DNA of 64,000 nucleotides from Pseudoroseomonas cervicalis. GTDB taxonomy: Bacteria; Pseudomonadota; Alphaproteobacteria; Acetobacterales; Acetobacteraceae. The translations under genes were made by a program, and so were the position numbers. Below, piece after piece: positions 1 through 8,557 of the stretch. Every line of letters begins with the position of its first letter. Positions within the stretch are counted from its first letter, which is position 1. The stretch spans positions 124,001 to 188,000 of the forward strand of contig NZ_JAUTAJ010000003.1 in NCBI RefSeq assembly GCF_030818485.1. The letters are read 5' to 3'. The notes under the pieces were generated by a model. The model had not been told where the DNA came from, made no database searches, and was given only the letters and a program-made list of their open reading frames with translations.

Positions 1-1717
1 CCGGCAGCGGCACGGCGATGTCGTGCATCTGGCCGACCAGGCGCATATCGGCGCTGCGCTCCACCCGGATATCCTCCGGGGAGACGCCCGCTTCCAGCAG
101 GCGGGCGCGGCCCTCCGCCGCCAGCTCTTCCAGCACGCCATTGACCAGGGCGGCGTCAAAATCGGCGGAGAATTCGACGGGCAGCGAGCGCGCCGTCTCG
201 AAGGAGAGCGGTGCCGCCAGGAAACCCAGCGCCGAGGCGGCGCCGGAGGCGGGCGGGATGATCACCTCCCGCACGCCCAGCGCGCGGGCGACATCGGCGG
301 CATGGGCCGGGCCGGCGCCGCCGAAGCCCACCATGGCATAGCCGCGCGGGTCCTTGCCCTTCTCCACCAGATGCACGCGGGCGGCGGCGGCCATGCTCTC
401 CACCACCACCTTGTGGATGCCCCAGGCGGCGTCCATCACATCGAGCTTCAGCGGCGCCGCCACGCTCTCCACCGCGCGGCGCGCGGCGTCGAGGTCGAGG
501 CGCATGCGCCCGCCCAGGAAGAAGCCGGGATCGTAATAGCCGAGGACGAGATTGGCGTCGGTCACGGTGGGCTTCACGCCCCCCATGCCGTAGCAGGCCG
601 GCCCCGGGTCGGAGCCGGCGGAATGCGGCCCGACCTTCAGCAGCCCGACCGCGTCGATCTGCGCGATCGAGCCGCCGCCGGCGCCGATCTCGATCATGTC
701 GATCACCGGCGCCTTGATCGGCAGGCCGGAGCCCTTGCTGAAGCGGTGCACGCGCCCCGCCTCCAGCATCGGCGCGATCTCGACGCGGCCATCCTCGATC
801 ATGCAGGCCTTGGCGGTGGTGCCGCCCATGTCGAAGGAGATGACGTCCTTCTGGCCGGCCAGCGAGCCGAACAGGGCGGTCGCCAACCCGCCGCCGGCGG
901 GGCCGCTTTCCAGCAGGCGGATCGGGAAGGCGCGCGCCGTCGCCGGCGAGACCAGCCCGCCGGCCGAATGCATCAGCCGCAGCGCGCCGGTGAAGCCGCG
1001 CGCCGCCAGCTCGCGTTCCAGCCGCTTCAGGTAGCGGTCCATCAGCGGCTGCACATAGGCATTGGCGCAGGTGGTGACGCTGCGCTGATACTCCCACATC
1101 TCCGCCACCACCTCGGCCGAGAGCGAGACGGAGAGAAGCGGAAACTCGCCACGGGCGATCTCGCCCACGCGCTTCTCATGCGCCGGGTTGCGATAGGCGT
1201 TGAGGAAGCAGACGGCCACCGCCTCCACCCCCTGCTCCACCAGGCGGCGCAGCGCGTCGCGCACCGCGCCCTCATCCAGGGCGGTGACGGCATTGCCGTC
1301 GCGGTCCATGCGCTCCGGCACCTCCAGGCGCAGGTCGCGCGGCACCAGCGGCTCGGGGAAGCCCAGGAACAGATCGTAGATGTCGTAGCGCTGCTCCGTG
1401 CCCATCTCGAGGATGTCGCGGAACCCCTCGGTGGTGATCAGGCCGAGCTTCGCGCCCTTGCGCTCGATCACCGCATTGGTCACCAGCGTGGTGCCGTGGA
1501 TGATCTCGCCGACATCGGCGAGCGCGATGCCGCCCATGGCCACCAGCTCCTCCAGCCCCTGCAGCGCGGCGATGGAGGGATCGTGCGGCGTGGTCAGCCG
1601 CTTGTGCAGCCGCACGCTGCCGGCGGCCGAATCATACAGGATGAAATCGGTGAAGGTGCCGCCGATATCGAAGCCGATGCGCCAGCGATGGCCGGCCTGT
1701 GGGGCGGAAGCGTTCAT
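1..1717 (-). CDS. hyuA: Hydantoinase A / 5-oxoprolinase-type ATPase subunit, 3' end cut by window
   Basis: HyuA-family enzymes hydrolyse hydantoin-like or 5-oxoproline-like cyclic amides with ATP, usually with a HyuB partner. The 572 visible codons begin MNASAPQAGHRWRIGFDIGG; the actin-fold phosphate loop DIGGTFTDF follows at about residue 17, HGTTLVTNAV near 70 and the second loop SFDMGGTTAKA near 300. The reading runs off the left window edge, so the C-terminus (about 100-130 residues in the family) and any hyuB are not seen. The start lies 9 bp after the stop of an IclR regulator on the same strand, which probably controls it. Substrate unknown; family assignment is firm. Confidence 0.9.
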   Translation of the reverse strand, partial: MNASAPQAGHRWRIGFDIGGTFTDFILYDSAAGSVRLHKRLTTPHDPSIAALQGLEELVAMGGIALADVGEIIHGTTLVTNAVIERKGAKLGLITTEGFRDILEMGTEQRYDIYDLFLGFPEPLVPRDLRLEVPERMDRDGNAVTALDEGAVRDALRRLVEQGVEAVAVCFLNAYRNPAHEKRVGEIARGEFPLLSVSLSAEVVAEMWEYQRSVTTCANAYVQPLMDRYLKRLERELAARGFTGALRLMHSAGGLVSPATARAFPIRLLESGPAGGGLATALFGSLAGQKDVISFDMGGTTAKACMIEDGRVEIAPMLEAGRVHRFSKGSGLPIKAPVIDMIEIGAGGGSIAQIDAVGLLKVGPHSAGSDPGPACYGMGGVKPTVTDANLVLGYYDPGFFLGGRMRLDLDAARRAVESVAAPLKLDVMDAAWGIHKVVVESMAAAARVHLVEKGKDPRGYAMVGFGGAGPAHAADVARALGVREVIIPPASGAASALGFLAAPLSFETARSLPVEFSADFDAALVNGVLEELAAEGRARLLEAGVSPEDIRVERSADMRLVGQMHDIAVPLP

Positions 1718-1726
1718 CAGGGATCC

Positions 1727-2500
1727 TCAGGGCTCAGCGGCGGCACCGCGGGCGGCAGGCGCCGCCCCGGGCCGGGTCTGGATGGCGCGCGCCTCGGCCA
1801 GCAGGGCGGCGATCATGCGGTCGCGCTCGGCGGCATCGACCAGGGACAGCGGATAGACGATGCAGAGGCAGGCATCCTCGCTGCCGCTGGCATTGCCCAG
1901 GGCGACGGCGATGCTGCCGACGCCGGGGTTGGATTCATCCTCGGCCAGCGCGTAGCCATCGCGCCGCACGGCTTCCAGCCGCTGCAGCAGCTCCTCCATG
2001 TCGCGCGGCGCGTTGGGGCTGGGCGGTACCAGCGGACCGGGATGCATGCGCCGCACCTCGTCATCCGGCAGCCGCGCCAGCAGCGCGCGGCCGGAGGCGG
2101 CGGCGAAGGCCGGCAGGCGCTGGCCGATCGGGGTGCCGACGCGCAGCATCTGCGAGCCCTCGTGATAGGTCAGCCCGATCACGTCCAGCCCGTCGCGGAT
2201 GCTGACATAGCCGGTATGGCCGAAATCGCGGCTGACCCGCGCCACCCCCGCATGGGCGCGCGAGACCAGGGCGGAATCCCGGCGATAGGTGTTGCCCAGC
2301 TCGAACATCAGGATGCCGGGGCGATAGCCGCGGCTGTCCGGCACCCCCTCCAGGAAGCCGGCCTCGCGCATCGCCCGCAGCAGGCGGGAGACATTGCTCT
2401 TCGGCAGGGAGAGCAGTTCCGCCACCTCGGTGACGGTCAGCTCCTGGCGGCGCGCCGAGAAGCAGCGCAGCACCTGGCCGGCGGTGGACAAAGTGGTCAT
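1727..2500 (-). CDS. IclR-family transcriptional regulator
   Basis: This 257-residue protein has an N-terminal winged helix-turn-helix (VTEVAELLSLPKSNVSRLLR, about residues 23-42) followed by an IclR effector domain (about 75-245), matching the usual family length. Its stop is 9 bp before hyuA on the same strand, so the two are probably co-transcribed and the regulator likely senses a product of hydantoin or amide catabolism. The ATG sits directly next to a GGAA/TTCC inverted-repeat region (2511-2542), which suits autoregulation. Ligand and true targets are inferred only from position. Confidence 0.92.
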   Translation of the reverse strand: MTTLSTAGQVLRCFSARRQELTVTEVAELLSLPKSNVSRLLRAMREAGFLEGVPDSRGYRPGILMFELGNTYRRDSALVSRAHAGVARVSRDFGHTGYVSIRDGLDVIGLTYHEGSQMLRVGTPIGQRLPAFAAASGRALLARLPDDEVRRMHPGPLVPPSPNAPRDMEELLQRLEAVRRDGYALAEDESNPGVGSIAVALGNASGSEDACLCIVYPLSLVDAAERDRMIAALLAEARAIQTRPGAAPAARGAAAEP

Positions 2501-2510
2501 CTGTGTTCCG

Positions 2511-2542
2511 GTTTATGGAAACAGGGTTCCTGTAAATGAAAC
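2511..2542. promoter_or_regulatory. Candidate IclR operator
   Basis: The inverted repeat GGAA-N6-TTCC (2517-2530) is flanked by GTTT at 2511 and GAAAC ending at 2542, and a further TTCC lies at 2506-2509. It is an A/T-rich island in very GC-rich DNA immediately upstream of the IclR start at 2500. IclR proteins commonly bind palindromes of this kind; assignment to this regulator is by position. Confidence 0.45.
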
Positions 2543-2755
2543 GCTAGGACTCTTCGGCCCCGGCCCGCAAGCCCCTTCTCGGCCTTCCGGGGCCGTGGGC
2601 GGCACGGCGCTGCCCAGTCCGGTGGCAGAGGCCAGCCCGGCTGCCGCGCCGCTGGGCAGAGCTGCCCCCTTGACCGGAGGGGGCGCCGCCGTCATGGCCG
2701 CTGCACGCGCCGGGCGCCGCCCGGCCGGCACTGTTCATGCGCGGAAGGATGCGCC

Positions 2756-3589
2756 ATGCGGCTGGATCTCCTGCGATCGGGGAGAAGGATGGGCCGGCCC
2801 GACCGGCGCCTGCTGCTGGCGGGCGGCGGCGCCGCGGCGCTGCTGCTGGGCGCCGTGCTGCTGCTGCGCGGCGGCGAGGCCCCGGGCCCGGATGGCCAGC
2901 CGGCCGCCCGCCCCGCCGCCCAGGCGCCGCTGCAGCCGGCCGGCGAGGCCGAGCGCCAGCTGGTGGAGGGCGCGCTGCGCCAGGTGAACCAGGCCTGGCA
3001 GGCGCAATTTGCCAGGCTCAGCCGCACCTATACCGGCGCCGAGCCGCTGCTGATGAACGGCATCCCGCCCGAGGCCTGCGACCGCGCCCCGGCCGGCGCC
3101 GGGATCTTCTACTGCCCGGCCGATGCGCGGCTCTATGTCGATCTCGACCGCGTCGCCCGGCTGCGCCAGCGCGGCGGCGAGACCGGGCCGCTGGCGGTCT
3201 TCTACCTGCTGGCGCATGGCGCCGGGCATCATGTGCAGCAGCTGCTCGGCATCACCGGGCTGGTGCGCGGGCTGCAGCAGGCGCAGACGGCGGATCCGGC
3301 GGCCTCGCTGGCGCTGTGGAACCGGCTGGAATACCAGGCGGAATGCTTCGCCGGCCTCTCGGCGCGCGACGGCGCCCAGGCCGCGGCGCTCGCCGCGCCC
3401 GGCGCGGTGGAGGCGGTGCTGCAGATGGCGGCGCTGGACGATGCCCGCCCCGCCCCGCCGCCGCCCGGCGCCACCCCGCCCACCGATGCCTCGGCCCAGG
3501 GCGAGGCCGGGCTGCGCGCCGAATGGTTCCGCACCGGGCTGCAGCGCGGCGACTATGCCGCCTGCGACAGTTTCGGCGGCCTGCCCTGA
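2756..3589 (+). CDS. Neutral zinc metallopeptidase-like protein with degenerate HExxH
   Basis: This 277-residue protein has a membrane anchor (about residues 19-37), a proline/alanine-rich spacer, and a domain resembling the YpfJ-type putative neutral zinc metallopeptidases. Family members carry HEVGHHVQ and LQADCFAG motifs; here they read HGAGHHVQ (154-161) and YQAECFAG (193-200). Both histidines and the distal acidic residue remain but the catalytic glutamate is glycine (GGC codon, position 155). The protein is thus probably a non-proteolytic relative, or one with altered chemistry. It lies upstream of pdxA, same strand, 31 bp apart. Family identification rests on the two motifs and their spacing. 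Confidence 0.75.
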   Translation: MRLDLLRSGRRMGRPDRRLLLAGGGAAALLLGAVLLLRGGEAPGPDGQPAARPAAQAPLQPAGEAERQLVEGALRQVNQAWQAQFARLSRTYTGAEPLLMNGIPPEACDRAPAGAGIFYCPADARLYVDLDRVARLRQRGGETGPLAVFYLLAHGAGHHVQQLLGITGLVRGLQQAQTADPAASLALWNRLEYQAECFAGLSARDGAQAAALAAPGAVEAVLQMAALDDARPAPPPPGATPPTDASAQGEAGLRAEWFRTGLQRGDYAACDSFGGLP

Positions 3590-3620
3590 GCCGCCACGGA
3601 CAGCCCGGGAGGAAACCGCC

Positions 3621-4604
3621 ATGACCGCGCCGCTGATCCTGACCATGGGCGAGCCGGCCGGCATCGGCGGCGAGATCGTTGCCGCCGCCTGGCATGAGCT
3701 GCGCGCCTCGGGCCCCGCCTTCCTCTATCTCGGCGACCCGTCCCTGCTCGGCGACACGCCGTGGCGGGCGGTCGAGCGCCCGGAGCAGGCCACGGAAGAC
3801 TTCGCCACGGCGCTGCCGGTGCTGCCCCTGGCGCTGGCCGCCCCGGCGCGGCCCGGCCAGCCCGATCCGCGCAACGCCCCCATGGTGATCGAGGCGATCC
3901 GCCAGGGCGTGGCCCTGGTGCAGGCGGGCCGGGGCAGCGCCATCGTCACCAACCCGATCCAGAAATCCGTGCTGACGGCAGCCGGCTTCCGGCATCCCGG
4001 CCACACCGAATTCCTGGCCGAGCTGGCGCCGGGCGGCGGCCCGCCGGTGATGCTGCTGGCGGCGGCCGGGCTGCGCACCGTGCCGGTGACCATCCACCAA
4101 TCGCTGCGCAGCGCCATCGAGGACCTGACCACCGGGCGCATCCTGCGCATCGCCCGCGCCACGGCCGAGGGGCTGCGGCGGGATTTCGGCATCGCGGCGC
4201 CCCGCCTGGCGCTGTGCGGGCTGAACCCGCATGCCGGGGAGGATGGCACGATGGGGCAGGAGGATCGCGACATCATCGCCCCCGCCATCGCCGCGCTGCG
4301 GGCGGAGGGCATCGATGCGCGCGGCCCCTACCCGTCCGACACGCTGTTCACGCCGCGGGCGCGCCAGGGCTACGATGTCGCGCTCGGCATGTATCACGAC
4401 CAGGCGCTGATCCCGGTGAAGACGCTCGACATGGCCGGCGGCGTCAATGTCACGCTTGGCCTCTCGATCATCCGCACCAGCCCGGACCATGGCACGGCGC
4501 TCGACATCGCCGGCCAGGGCCGCGCCGATCCGGGCAGCCTGGTCGCCGCGCTGCGGCTGGCCGCCGAGCTCGCCACGCATCGCCAGCAGAGGAGCGCCGC
4601 CTGA
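3621..4604 (+). CDS. pdxA: 4-hydroxythreonine-4-phosphate dehydrogenase
   Basis: PdxA oxidises 4-phosphohydroxy-L-threonine with NAD; after decarboxylation this gives 3-amino-2-oxopropyl phosphate for vitamin B6 synthesis. The 327-residue protein shows the family motifs TMGEPAGIGGEI near the N-terminus, NPIQK, GLNPHAGE, YHDQALIPVK with a metal-ligand His, and TSPDHGTA near the C-terminus; the length is normal. The ATG at 3621 follows a GGGAGGAAA ribosome-binding site. The stop overlaps the pdxJ start in TGATG, so the two consecutive pathway enzymes are translationally coupled. Close linkage to pdxJ argues for PdxA proper rather than a PdxA2-type paralogue. Confidence 0.95.
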   Translation: MTAPLILTMGEPAGIGGEIVAAAWHELRASGPAFLYLGDPSLLGDTPWRAVERPEQATEDFATALPVLPLALAAPARPGQPDPRNAPMVIEAIRQGVALVQAGRGSAIVTNPIQKSVLTAAGFRHPGHTEFLAELAPGGGPPVMLLAAAGLRTVPVTIHQSLRSAIEDLTTGRILRIARATAEGLRRDFGIAAPRLALCGLNPHAGEDGTMGQEDRDIIAPAIAALRAEGIDARGPYPSDTLFTPRARQGYDVALGMYHDQALIPVKTLDMAGGVNVTLGLSIIRTSPDHGTALDIAGQGRADPGSLVAALRLAAELATHRQQRSAA

Positions 4605-5368
4605 TGCGCCTGTCGGTCAATGTCGATCACGTCGCCACGCTGCGCAATGCGCGGGGCGGCCGCTTCCCCGATCCCGTCGAGGCGGCGCGCGCCTGCCTCG
4701 CCGCCGGGGCGGATGGCATCACCGTGCATCTGCGCGAGGATCGCCGGCACATCCGCGACGCCGATGTGGCGCGCCTCGGCGCCGAGCCCGGGCTGCGGCT
4801 GAATTTCGAGATGGCGGCGACCGAGGAGATGGTGGGCATCGCCCTCGGCCTGCGCCCCGCCGCCTGCTGCATCGTGCCGGAGAAGCGGCAGGAGCTGACC
4901 ACCGAGGGCGGGCTCGACCTGCTGCGCGCCGGGCCGGATCTGGCCGCTGCCATCGCCCGGCTGGCCGGCGCCGGCATCGAGGTGGCGATCTTCATCGAGC
5001 CCGACCCGGCGCAGATCCAGGCGGCGGCGCGACTCGGCGCCCAGGCGGTGGAGCTGCACACCGGCACCTATGCCGATGCGGAGGCCGCCGCGCGCGCGCC
5101 GCTGCTGGCGCGGCTGCGGCAGGGGGCGGAGGCGGCCGCCGCCGCCGGCCTCGCCTGCCATGCCGGGCATGGGCTGGACCACGACACGGTGCGCGGCATC
5201 GCCGCCATCCCGCAGATCGCCGAGGTCAGCATCGGCCATGCGCTGATCGGCGCGGCGCTGTTCGAGGGGCTGCCCGGCGCGGTGCGCCGCATGCGCCAGG
5301 CGATGGTGGAAGCGCGGCGCAATGCCATTGCGCAACCGCAAGAGTCTGCGGCATCCTCTTCCGGTTGA
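4604..5368 (+). CDS. pdxJ: Pyridoxine 5'-phosphate synthase
   Basis: PdxJ condenses the PdxA product with 1-deoxyxylulose 5-phosphate to form pyridoxine 5'-phosphate. The 254-residue TIM-barrel protein begins MRLSVNVDHVATLRNARGG and contains the characteristic GADGITVHLREDRRHI, LNFEMA, VPEKRQELTTEGGLD and GHGLDHDTV segments. The start shares its A with the pdxA stop. This gene completes the last two dedicated steps of the DXP-dependent B6 route; epd, pdxB, serC and pdxH are not in the window. Confidence 0.96.
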   Translation: MRLSVNVDHVATLRNARGGRFPDPVEAARACLAAGADGITVHLREDRRHIRDADVARLGAEPGLRLNFEMAATEEMVGIALGLRPAACCIVPEKRQELTTEGGLDLLRAGPDLAAAIARLAGAGIEVAIFIEPDPAQIQAAARLGAQAVELHTGTYADAEAAARAPLLARLRQGAEAAAAAGLACHAGHGLDHDTVRGIAAIPQIAEVSIGHALIGAALFEGLPGAVRRMRQAMVEARRNAIAQPQESAASSSG

Positions 5369-5605
5369 ATACGGCAGCGGCAGGCCGGACCGGGGGTGGA
5401 ACCCGGATCTGAGGAGAGGCGGCGTGCAGCAACCGAGACGATGCCGGCCCAGGGCCGGCAGGGAAGATCCCGGCCGGCCCGGCACCGGCCCGGACCGCCC
5501 GCGCCGGCCCCCGGCCGGTGGAATGGCGCGCCGCCCTCGCCCGGATGCGGAGCCGGACGGCCCGTGCCCCGCCGCCATCCCATCCGACGCAGCCCGCGGG
5601 CGCCG

Positions 5606-7654
5606 ATGCTGAAACTGCCGCGCCGCCTGCTGACCCGAGCCCTCCGGAGGCCCCTGGCCTTCCATCTGGGCCTGTTCAGCGCGGCGCTGCTGCTGCCGGT
5701 GCTGCTGCTGGCCACCGCCTTCACCTGGGTCTCGCTGAAGGACCGCGAACAGGATCTGCACGAGCACGCGCTGCGCACCGCCGACCGGCTGATGGCGGTG
5801 CTGGAGGAGGAGCTGGCCGGCCAGGTCGCGGCGCTGCAGGTGCTGGCGGAAAGCCCGGCGCTGGACCAGCCGGACCCGGACGCCTTCGCCCGCCAGGCCA
5901 CGGCGGTGGAGCGGCTGCTGGGCGGCGAGATCCGGCTGCGCCCGCCTCCGGGCGCCGGGCCGGCCGCCGGCCCCGAGCAGGCGCAGCTGGACGAGCAGGT
6001 GGCGGAGACCCGGCAGCCGGCGCGCTCCGGCCTCATCGCCCTGGGCAATGGCCGCTTCGCCGTGCTGCTGGCGGTGCCGGTGCTGCGCGACGGGCGGCTG
6101 CGCCAGCTGCTGCAGCTGGGCCTCTCCCCCGGCCAGTTCCGCGCCGCGCTAGAGCAGACGCTGCTGCCGCCGGGCTGGATCGCGACGCTGGTGGATGGCG
6201 AGGGCCGCGTCATCGCCCGCTCCACCGACCATGCGCTGCATGTCGGCCGCAGCCTGTCGCCCGAGTCGCAGCGCCACGCCCTGGCCCGGCAGGGCGTCTG
6301 GACCACCTATTCGGTGGGCGGCGAGCCGCTGCTGGCCGCCCATGTCTCCTCCCGCCAGGCCGGCTGGCGCGTCGGCGTGACCGTGCCGGTCGCGCTGGCC
6401 AATGCGCCGGCGCGGCATTCCCTGCTGATGCTGGCGCTGGCCGCCGGCGGGGTGGTGCTGCTGGCCGCGCTGCTGGCGGCGCTGGCGGCGCGCGGCATCG
6501 CCGCCCCGGTGCACCAGCTGGCCGAGGCGGCGCACCGGCTGGGCCGCGGCGAGGCGGTGCTGGCGCCCTCCCTGCCGATCCGCGAGCTGCACGAGGTCGG
6601 CAGCGCCCTGGCCGCCGCCGGCATCGCGCTGCGCAGCCGCGGCCAGGCGCTGGCGGAAAGCGCGTCGCTGCTGGCCCGCGCGCTGCAGGCGGCGCAGCTG
6701 GCCACCTGGGAATGGCAGCCCCAGGGCGACCATTTCCACGGCTCGCCGGGGCGGGAGGCGATGTTCGGCCGCCCGCGCGGCAGCCTGCGCGACCGCGCCG
6801 CGGTGATGGCGGCGGTGCATCCGGAGGACCGGACGCTGCTGGCCGCGGCGCTGGAGCGCTGCGCCCGCCCGGGCGAGGATCATTACGAGGTGCTGTTCCG
6901 CACCGTCTGGCCGGATGGCCGCATCCGCTGGCTGCACAGCCAGGGCGCGGTGCTGGAGCGCGATACGGAGGGCCGGCCGCTGCGCGTCAGCGGCGTGCTG
7001 CGCGACGTCACCGAGACGCGGCGCGCGGCGGAGCGCGAGCGGCTGCTGGCCGCCGAGGTCGACCACCGCGCCCGCAACGTGCTGGCCGTGGTGCTGTCGA
7101 TGCTGCAGCTGAGCCGCGCCGACGATGCCGCGCGCTATGCCGAGGCGGTGCGCGGCCGTATCTCCGCCCTCGCCCGCGCCCATACCCTGCTCTCGCGCGA
7201 GCGCTGGGATGGCAGCGAGCTGCGCGCCCTGGCGCGGGAGGTGCTGGGCCCGCCGGCGCAGGGCGGCCCCATCGCGCTGCAGGGCCCGGCCGTGCCGCTG
7301 GCGGCGCATGCGGTGCAGCCGCTCAGCATGGTGCTGCACGAGCTGGCGACCAACGCCGCCCAGCATGGTGCGCTGTCCCGGCCGGAGGGCCGCGTCACCC
7401 TGGGCTGGCGGCTGCAGGAGGGGCGGCTGCTGCTGGACTGGCAGGAGCAGGGCGGCCCGCCGGCGCCGCAGCCCAGCCCCGGCTTCGGGCTGAAGGTGGT
7501 GCAGGCGACGGTGCGGCGGCAGCTCGGCGGCGCGCTGGAGCTGCAATGGGGCGAGGCCGGGCTCACCGCCCGCATCGCCCTGCCGCTCTCCATGCTGCAG
7601 GAGGATGGGCTGCAGCCCTCCCTGCTGCAGCCCGAGGCCCGCCGCGCCGGCTGA
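5606..7654 (+). CDS. Membrane sensor histidine kinase, PAS plus HWE/HisKA_2 type
   Basis: Predicted 682 residues. A first membrane segment (about 20-42) and a second (about 272-296) bracket a periplasmic sensing region; a HAMP-like stretch follows, then a PAS/PAC domain (about 355-472, with VHPEDR and VSGVLRDVTE). The kinase core has the phospho-acceptor motif EVDHRARNVLA (His 487), VLHELATNAAQHGAL as N-box, WQEQGGP and GFGLKVVQ, typical of HWE/HisKA_2 kinases. The start at 5606 is chosen because the membrane segment follows and the upstream 200 bases are arginine-rich GC noise; no good ribosome-binding site is visible. No receiver or response regulator is adjacent, so the partner is unknown. 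Confidence 0.88.
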   Translation: MLKLPRRLLTRALRRPLAFHLGLFSAALLLPVLLLATAFTWVSLKDREQDLHEHALRTADRLMAVLEEELAGQVAALQVLAESPALDQPDPDAFARQATAVERLLGGEIRLRPPPGAGPAAGPEQAQLDEQVAETRQPARSGLIALGNGRFAVLLAVPVLRDGRLRQLLQLGLSPGQFRAALEQTLLPPGWIATLVDGEGRVIARSTDHALHVGRSLSPESQRHALARQGVWTTYSVGGEPLLAAHVSSRQAGWRVGVTVPVALANAPARHSLLMLALAAGGVVLLAALLAALAARGIAAPVHQLAEAAHRLGRGEAVLAPSLPIRELHEVGSALAAAGIALRSRGQALAESASLLARALQAAQLATWEWQPQGDHFHGSPGREAMFGRPRGSLRDRAAVMAAVHPEDRTLLAAALERCARPGEDHYEVLFRTVWPDGRIRWLHSQGAVLERDTEGRPLRVSGVLRDVTETRRAAERERLLAAEVDHRARNVLAVVLSMLQLSRADDAARYAEAVRGRISALARAHTLLSRERWDGSELRALAREVLGPPAQGGPIALQGPAVPLAAHAVQPLSMVLHELATNAAQHGALSRPEGRVTLGWRLQEGRLLLDWQEQGGPPAPQPSPGFGLKVVQATVRRQLGGALELQWGEAGLTARIALPLSMLQEDGLQPSLLQPEARRAG

Positions 7655-7698
7655 GGCGGTGCTTCCGCCCCACAGAGGAGTGTGGCAGGTTGCAACCC

Positions 7699-8490
7699 AT
7701 GGCCCCACGCAGCACCCAGGCCCTCGGCAAGGCCGAGCGGCACAAGGCGATCCTCGCCGCCCTGTCCACCGACCCCACGGTGCGGATCAGCCTGCTGGCC
7801 GAGGAATTCGGCGTCTCCACCGAGACGGTGCGGCGCGACATCGAGGAGCTGTCGGCGCGCGGCGTGGTGCGGCGCACCTATGGCGGCGCCTCCGCCTCCC
7901 ACCCCGCCATCCAGCCGCGCCTGTCGGAGCGTGAGCGGGTGATGGTGGCCGAGCGCGCCCGCATCGGCGCCGCCGCCGCGGCGCTGGTGGAGGAGGGCGC
8001 GGTGGTGATGCTCGATGCCGGCAGCACCACGACGCATTTCGCCCGCGCCCTGGCCGCGCGCGGCGTGCGCGCGACGCTGCTGACCAACAGCCTGGACGCG
8101 GCGCTGGCCGCCGGCGCCAGCGACAGCCTGCGCATTCTGGTAGCGCCTGGCGAGCTGAGCGCGGTGGAGCGCGGGCTGTACGGGCCGGAGACGGCGGCCT
8201 TCCTGCGCCGCTTCCATGTCGACATGGCGGTGATCGGCGCCTCCGGCGTCACCGAGGAGGGCCCCTCCGAGGCGGAGAGCCGCGCCGCCTGGGTCAAGCG
8301 CGCCATGCTGGAACGGGCGCCGCGCCGTGTGCTGCTGGTCGATTCCTCGAAATTCGGCCGGGTCTTCCTGGAGCAGGTCTGCCCGGCCGAGCAGATCACC
8401 GACCTGGTCACCGAGGAAGCGCCGCCAGTGCCGCTGGCCGCCGCTTTGGGCCGGCACGGGCTGCGGCTGGTCACTGCAACAGAAATGTAA
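7699..8490 (+). CDS. DeoR/GlpR-family transcriptional regulator
   Basis: This 263-residue protein carries a DeoR helix-turn-helix (ISLLAEEFGVSTETVRRDIEELSARGVVRRTYGG, about residues 31-64) and a sugar-phosphate-isomerase-like C-terminal sensor with GSTTTHFA, TNSL and DSSKFG motifs. Members usually sense a phosphorylated sugar or polyol. It lies 3 bp upstream of a long inverted repeat (8494-8537) that precedes an operon ending in glpD, so a GlpR-like role responding to glycerol 3-phosphate or a related phosphate ester is likely. The effector is inference. Confidence 0.92.
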   Translation: MAPRSTQALGKAERHKAILAALSTDPTVRISLLAEEFGVSTETVRRDIEELSARGVVRRTYGGASASHPAIQPRLSERERVMVAERARIGAAAAALVEEGAVVMLDAGSTTTHFARALAARGVRATLLTNSLDAALAAGASDSLRILVAPGELSAVERGLYGPETAAFLRRFHVDMAVIGASGVTEEGPSEAESRAAWVKRAMLERAPRRVLLVDSSKFGRVFLEQVCPAEQITDLVTEEAPPVPLAAALGRHGLRLVTATEM

Positions 8491-8493
8491 AAA

Positions 8494-8537
8494 ACATGTT
8501 TGACCTGCCACACGGTCCGGTGGCAAGTGCAACATGT
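8494..8537. promoter_or_regulatory. Long inverted-repeat operator before the HAD-phn-glpD operon
   Basis: Left arm ACATGTTTGACCTGCCAC (8494-8511) and right arm GTGGCAAGTGCAACATGT (8520-8537) are complementary at 15 of 18 positions around an 8-bp spacer. The right arm touches the earliest possible start codon of the HAD gene, so binding here would block transcription or translation of the operon. TTGACC inside the left arm could also serve as a -35 element. The 12-mer ACATGTTTGACC recurs in inverted form at 17135-17146. Confidence 0.7.
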
Positions 8538-8557
8538 ATATGACACAAGATTGCGCC

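Noticed and set aside
23..2539. An 838-codon open frame on the plus strand
   Set aside because: Antisense to hyuA and the IclR gene; His/Ala/Gly-rich with no recognisable fold.
5396..5605. Upstream extension of the HWE-type kinase
   Set aside because: The extra 70 residues are Arg/Pro/Gly-rich with no ribosome-binding site; the ATG at 5606 directly precedes the membrane segment.
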